Of a stretch of 64,000 nucleotides of DNA, positions 60,295 through 64,000 are shown piece by piece. The stretch covers positions 62,001-126,000 of the forward strand of contig NZ_JBHTBW010000006.1 of assembly GCF_042665195.1 (NCBI RefSeq). The letters run 5' to 3'. Source of the DNA: Laceyella putida (GTDB lineage Bacteria; Bacillota; Bacilli; Thermoactinomycetales; Thermoactinomycetaceae). Position 1 is the stretch's first letter, and each line of letters opens with the position of its first letter. Position numbers and translations under genes: made by a program. Below the pieces are notes generated by a model. The model worked only from the letters and a program-made list of their open reading frames with translations, made no database searches and had not been told where the DNA came from.

Positions 60295-61083
60295 CTATTT
60301 TCCTGTGAATCGGGGTGCTCGCTTCTCCAGAAAAGCATCCATTCCCTCTTTGCGGTCATGCGTGTCAAACGTCAACCCGAAATAGGAAGCTTCCAATTTG
60401 AGGCCGGTTGGTAAATCGATATCGATTCCATTATGAATGGCTTTTTTGATGTATTTGAGTGCAATGGGTGCTTTCTTCACCAATGTTTCCGCCAACCTTT
60501 TCGCTTCCTCCAACAGCGCCTCCTGCGGTACCACTTTTTGCACAATCCCACAGCGGACCGCCTCATCCGCAGACAACATCTCCCCGGTCATGCAGAGATA
60601 CTTTGCCATCTGCCTGCCCACCAGGCGACTTAAGCGTTGCGTCCCCCCATAACCGGGAATGACACCCAAATTGATCTCCGGTTGGCCAAAACGGGCGTTT
60701 GCGCTGGCAAGCAGGATATCCCCGCACATCGCCAACTCCATCCCCCCGCCCAGCGCAAAGCCATTGATGGCCATGATCACCGGCTTTTCCAGCTCCTCCA
60801 GCCGGGCGAACACCCGTTGGCCATATGATGCGGTCCGTTCCGCCTCTTCGCTGCTGGCGATTTGGCTTAACTCGGCGATATCCGCTCCCGCCACAAACGC
60901 TTTCTCCCCCGCACCCGTGACAATGAGCACACGAACCGCGTCATTCTGCTCCACCCAGTCGATCGCAGCATCCAACTCCATCAACACTTCCCGACTCAAC
61001 GCATTCAACACCTTGGGCCGAGTCAGGGTAAGCAAAGCCCACCCTTCACCTTGTTCACATAGGATATGCTTCCAGTTGGACAA
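60295..61083 (-). CDS. Enoyl-CoA hydratase/isomerase
   Basis: A 262-residue crotonase-fold enzyme. The two catalytic glutamates are in NGFALGGGMELAM (about 105-117) and INLGVIPGYGGTQRL (about 131-145); the oxyanion-hole region is AFVAGADIAEL. TTG 61083 is preferred because GGAGGGG lies 6 bases upstream and family members begin here; the longer frame adds 33 unlikely residues. It hydrates enoyl-CoA in fatty-acid or related degradation. No other beta-oxidation genes are adjacent, so the exact substrate is open. Confidence 0.92.
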   Translation of the reverse strand: MSNWKHILCEQGEGWALLTLTRPKVLNALSREVLMELDAAIDWVEQNDAVRVLIVTGAGEKAFVAGADIAELSQIASSEEAERTASYGQRVFARLEELEKPVIMAINGFALGGGMELAMCGDILLASANARFGQPEINLGVIPGYGGTQRLSRLVGRQMAKYLCMTGEMLSADEAVRCGIVQKVVPQEALLEEAKRLAETLVKKAPIALKYIKKAIHNGIDIDLPTGLKLEASYFGLTFDTHDRKEGMDAFLEKRAPRFTGK

Positions 61084-61213
61084 GAAAATCCCCTCCATCT
61101 CAAAGGTGATGTTCAATCCAAAACCGACAATTTCCCGATTCTGAAGCGTTTCATGCCACCCATCCGTTTCAAATCTTGACAATCCATTCTGCGCCTATTT
61201 GCACTTTTCCTGC

Positions 61214-62327
61214 TCAGCTTTTTTTGTTCATCATCATCCGCAGATATGCTTCGATGAACGGATTGATCTCCCCATCCATCACCGCTTGCACGTTCCCCAC
61301 TTCGGTCTGTGTGCGGTGATCTTTGACCAAGCTGTAAGGATGGAAAACATAAGAACGAATCTGGTTCCCCCAACCGATCTCCGTTTGTTCCCCCTTCAAC
61401 GCTTGCAACTCTTTTTGTTGCTCTTCCAATTTGCGTTCATAGAGACGCGCCTTCAAGATCTTCATCGCTTTTTCGCGGTTTTTGATCTGCGAGCGTTCTG
61501 ACTGGCAAGTCACGACGACACCTGTGGGAAGATGGGTGATCCGTACAGCCGAATCAGTCGTATTGACGTGCTGCCCACCCGCGCCGCTGGAGCGATAGGT
61601 ATCTACTTTCAGCTCATCGGCCCGCACCTCAATCTCCACATCATTATCGATTTCCGGCATCACATTGCATGAAACGAAAGAGGTGTGGCGGCGGCCCGAC
61701 GCATCGAATGGCGAGATCCGCACCAACCGATGGACGCCTTTTTCCGCCTTGAGGTAACCATAGGCATTCACCCCTTTGATCAGAAGCGTCACGCTTTTGA
61801 CACCCGCTTCCTCACCGGGGAGGTAATCCAAAGTTTCCACTTTATAACCGTTCCGCTCCGCCCAACGGGTGTACATGCGCAACAGCATTTCCGCCCAGTC
61901 TTGGGATTCGGTTCCCCCGGCCCCGGGGTGGAGTTCAAGGATGGCCGAATTGCGGTCATACGGCTCACTTAACATCAACGCCAATTCGAAGGCATCAATC
62001 TCTTTGGATAATGAACGCACGCCTTTGGCCAGCTCTTCCTGCAAGCCGGCGTCCTCGCCTTCTTCGCTCATCAGTTCCATCATGAGTTGGCACTCTTCCA
62101 ACTTCTCCTCGAGGCCAGCCATCACTTCAATCTGGTCTTTGAGATGCTTCATCTCGTCGATCACTTTTTGCGCCTCTTCTTGGTTGTCCCAGAAGGTGGG
62201 CGAAGCCATCTGCTCCTCCAGTTCACTTAAACGCGCTTTCTTTTGATCGAGGTCAAAGAGACCCCCTGATATCCGCCAAACGCTTGGCTGTAGTCGCTAA
62301 CTGTTGCTTGATTTCGCTCATTTCCAT
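61214..62327 (-). CDS. prfB: Peptide chain release factor 2, with programmed +1 frameshift
   Basis: RF2 of about 370 residues that reads UAA and UGA. It is encoded in two frames: 24 codons from ATG 62327 (MEMSEIKQQL) to an in-frame TGA, then a +1 shift into the main frame (DLDQKKARLSELEEQ). The anticodon-like tripeptide SPF (RISPFDASG) and the catalytic GGQ (GAGGQHVNTTDSA) are present. Lack of RF2 promotes the shift, giving autoregulation. It follows secA with a terminator between, as in Bacillus. Confidence 0.97.
62252..62258 (-). promoter_or_regulatory. Programmed +1 frameshift site of prfB
   Basis: The minus strand reads AGG-GGG-TCT-CTT-TGA-C: a Shine-Dalgarno-like AGGGGG, then the slippery CTT-TGA-C. 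This is the classical RF2 recoding signal. The stop is at 62253-62255. Confidence 0.95.
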
Positions 62328-62380
62328 ATTGCGTCACCTCAACTGCAATTTGCTTCTATTATATCGCCTAATCACTCACT

Positions 62381-62411
62381 TTAAAAAGGCAGGGAGTCTC
62401 TCCCTACCTTT
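62381..62411 (-). terminator. Terminator of secA
   Basis: AAAGGTAGGGAG and CTCCCTGCCTTT pair (one mismatch) over a 3-base loop with TTAAAG after it on the minus strand. It begins right at the secA stop. Confidence 0.7.
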
Positions 62412-64000
62412 CTAATTGCCTGCTGTTACGGTTTTTTCCGTTTTGAGGCAACAGTTTTTGTACTTTTTGCCGCTGCCGCAAGGACACGGCTCATTGCGCC
62501 CCACTTTGTCCGTGCGGCGAACCGGTTCCTTCTTGGGCGCATCCGCTTCCTGGTCGGACCCGCCGGACACCGCTGTCGGATTGACAGCCACTTCTTCACG
62601 CTCAAGTTCTTCTTCCTCGGTGATGACGGATTTCATCACATATTTCACGATTTCTTCCTGGATTTCTTGGATCATCGCCTCAAACATGGCAAATCCTTCG
62701 AACTGGTAAGCACGAAGCGGATTATCCTGTCCATATGCGCGCAGATGAATGCCTTGGCGCAATTGTTCCATCGCATCAATATGGTCCATCCATTTCCGGT
62801 CCACGGTGCGGAGCACAACCACTTTGGAGAATTCCTGCAAGCGCTCATCCCCGATTTCCTTTTGGCGCTCTTGATAGTATTCTTTAACCTCTTCAAAAAT
62901 CTCTTCTACCATCTCAGCCGGCTCTTTGCCTTCCAAATCTTCTGCATCGATGCGGCCTTCAGGCAAGAGGTTATTGGCAACATAGTCCACAATCGCTTCA
63001 ATGTTCCACTCTTCTTCCAAGTCCTCCGCGGTATGCGATTGGACGATGTGTTCAATCGTCGATTTGGCCATGCCCAGCACGACATCTTTCAGATTGTCGC
63101 TCGCAAGCACTTCGCGGCGCTGCTTGTAGATGACTTCCCGCTGTTGGTTCATCACATCGTCATATTGCAAGACCCAACGACGCGCATCAAAGTTGTTCGC
63201 CTCCACTTTGCGTTGCGCGTTGGCGACGGCGCGCGAGAACATTTTGCCTTCGATCGGCTGGTCTTCCGGCAGTCCCAGGCGCTCCAACATGCTTTCAAGG
63301 TTTTCCCCGCCAAAGCGACGCATCAACTCATCGGATAAGGAGAGGTAGAATTGGGAAGAACCGGGATCGCCTTGACGACCCGCACGACCGCGCAGCTGGT
63401 TGTCGATCCGGCGGCTCTCATGCCGTTCCGTTCCGATGATGTGCAATCCGCCCAGTTCGGCCACGCCTTCGCCCAGCACGATGTCCGTCCCGCGTCCCGC
63501 CATGTTGGTGGCGATCGTTACCGCGCCCCGCTGTCCGGCTTGCGCGACGATCTCCGCTTCCCGGGCGTGGTTTTTCGCGTTCAACACTTCATGCGGAATG
63601 CCTTTTTTCTTTAACAAACGGGACAGGCGCTCCGACTTCTCGATCGAAACGGTACCGACCAGCACCGGTTGCCCTTTGGCATGACGCCGGGCGATCTCTT
63701 CCACCACCGCGTTGAACTTGGCTTCTTCCGTTTTATACAGCACATCTGACATATCGTTGCGCTGTTGCGGACGGTTGGTTGGAATCGGATATACGTCCAT
63801 ATTGTAGATTTTGCGGAACTCTTCTTCTTCCGTCTTCGCCGTACCCGTCATTCCGGACAGCTTTTTGTACAAACGGAAGTAGTTTTGCAAGGTAATGGTC
63901 GCCAGTGTCATGCTTTCGCGCTGAACTTGCAACCCTTCCTTCGCCTCAATCGCTTGATGCAATCCATCGCTGTAACGGCGGCCATACATCAGGCGGCCCG
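62412..64000 (-). CDS. secA: Preprotein translocase ATPase SecA, 3' part, truncated by the window edge
   Basis: The last 529 codons of SecA. Seen are GRLMYGRRYSDGLHQAIEAKEG at the edge, the second nucleotide-binding fold with helicase-like motifs (TNMAGRGTDI and GRAGRQGDPG), the helical scaffold and wing, and the C-terminal zinc-binding CPCGSGKKYKNCC that binds SecB or lipids. SecA drives protein export through SecYEG. Order secA-prfB is conserved in Firmicutes. Confidence 0.98.
   Translation of the reverse strand, partial: GRLMYGRRYSDGLHQAIEAKEGLQVQRESMTLATITLQNYFRLYKKLSGMTGTAKTEEEEFRKIYNMDVYPIPTNRPQQRNDMSDVLYKTEEAKFNAVVEEIARRHAKGQPVLVGTVSIEKSERLSRLLKKKGIPHEVLNAKNHAREAEIVAQAGQRGAVTIATNMAGRGTDIVLGEGVAELGGLHIIGTERHESRRIDNQLRGRAGRQGDPGSSQFYLSLSDELMRRFGGENLESMLERLGLPEDQPIEGKMFSRAVANAQRKVEANNFDARRWVLQYDDVMNQQREVIYKQRREVLASDNLKDVVLGMAKSTIEHIVQSHTAEDLEEEWNIEAIVDYVANNLLPEGRIDAEDLEGKEPAEMVEEIFEEVKEYYQERQKEIGDERLQEFSKVVVLRTVDRKWMDHIDAMEQLRQGIHLRAYGQDNPLRAYQFEGFAMFEAMIQEIQEEIVKYVMKSVITEEEELEREEVAVNPTAVSGGSDQEADAPKKEPVRRTDKVGRNEPCPCGSGKKYKNCCLKTEKTVTAGN

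Noticed and set aside
1..64000. CRISPR array, tRNA or rRNA genes
   Set aside because: No regularly spaced repeats and no cloverleaf or rRNA-like sequence was noticed on either strand.

Overview
The window looks like chromosomal DNA of an endospore-forming, low-to-mid GC Gram-positive bacterium of the Bacillales. A thermophilic relative such as Thermoactinomycetaceae is a guess from GC and codon use only. The evidence is the order secA - prfB - cytochrome c551 - (insert) - ftsE - ftsX - M23 peptidases - ctpB - minJ-like - uvrB - uvrA - alpha/beta SASP - hprK - lgt - ppaX - yvoF, which follows the Bacillus subtilis arrangement, plus an alpha/beta-type spore protein, a cre site, a LexA box, ARG boxes and a Mn2+ riboswitch. 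Nearly everything is on the minus strand.

Layout from left to right. 1-2.9 kb: 5' part of an HAE1-type RND exporter. 3.3-7.1 kb: yvoF, ppaX, lgt, hprK. 7.2-9.4 kb: msmX-like sugar ABC ATPase with a cre site and a CdaR/PucR-type regulator. 9.7-11.6 kb: ECF sigma factor and a DUF4179 anti-sigma-like protein. 11.8-14.4 kb: class D sortase, an orphan IS200/IS605-type end, a YvlD-like protein and an NAD-type 6-phosphogluconate dehydrogenase. 14.4-16.5 kb: TIGR03943/permease pair behind a Fur-family operator. 16.5-19.5 kb: DUF302-like protein and an ABC-2 exporter triple. 19.6-21.3 kb: AT-rich island with a lipoprotein divergent from a V8-like protease. 21.3-35.8 kb: SASP, uvrBA, minJ-like, ctpB, four tandem EnvC-like M23 peptidases and ftsEX. 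36-38.7 kb: argGH. 39-41 kb: corA and a polysaccharide deacetylase. 41.2-44.6 kb: DUF350, ATP-grasp ligase, a small lipoprotein, a duplicated-domain protein and riboswitch-controlled terC. 44.8-50 kb: YeeE/YedE transporter and a second RND exporter. 51-53.4 kb: orphan pilMNO. 53.7-58.9 kb: argCJBDF. 59-64 kb: cytochrome c551, a frameshifted charged membrane protein, enoyl-CoA hydratase, prfB with its +1 frameshift, and the 3' part of secA.

How the parts work together. The two arg operons cover the route from N-acetylglutamate to arginine and carry similar ARG boxes. FtsEX sits directly upstream of four coiled-coil M23 hydrolases, suggesting a multi-effector FtsEX-controlled wall hydrolysis module. 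HprK and the cre-bearing msmX gene link carbon catabolite control to sugar uptake. The least characterised block is 41.2-44.6 kb. There an ATP-grasp ligase of the glutathionylspermidine-synthase fold is coupled to a lipoprotein ending in Gly-Gly, a DUF350 membrane protein and a two-repeat protein, next to a Mn2+-riboswitch-controlled TerC. Three structured IS200/IS605-type right ends without any transposase or TnpB gene, and several single-base frameshifts, are further points of interest.
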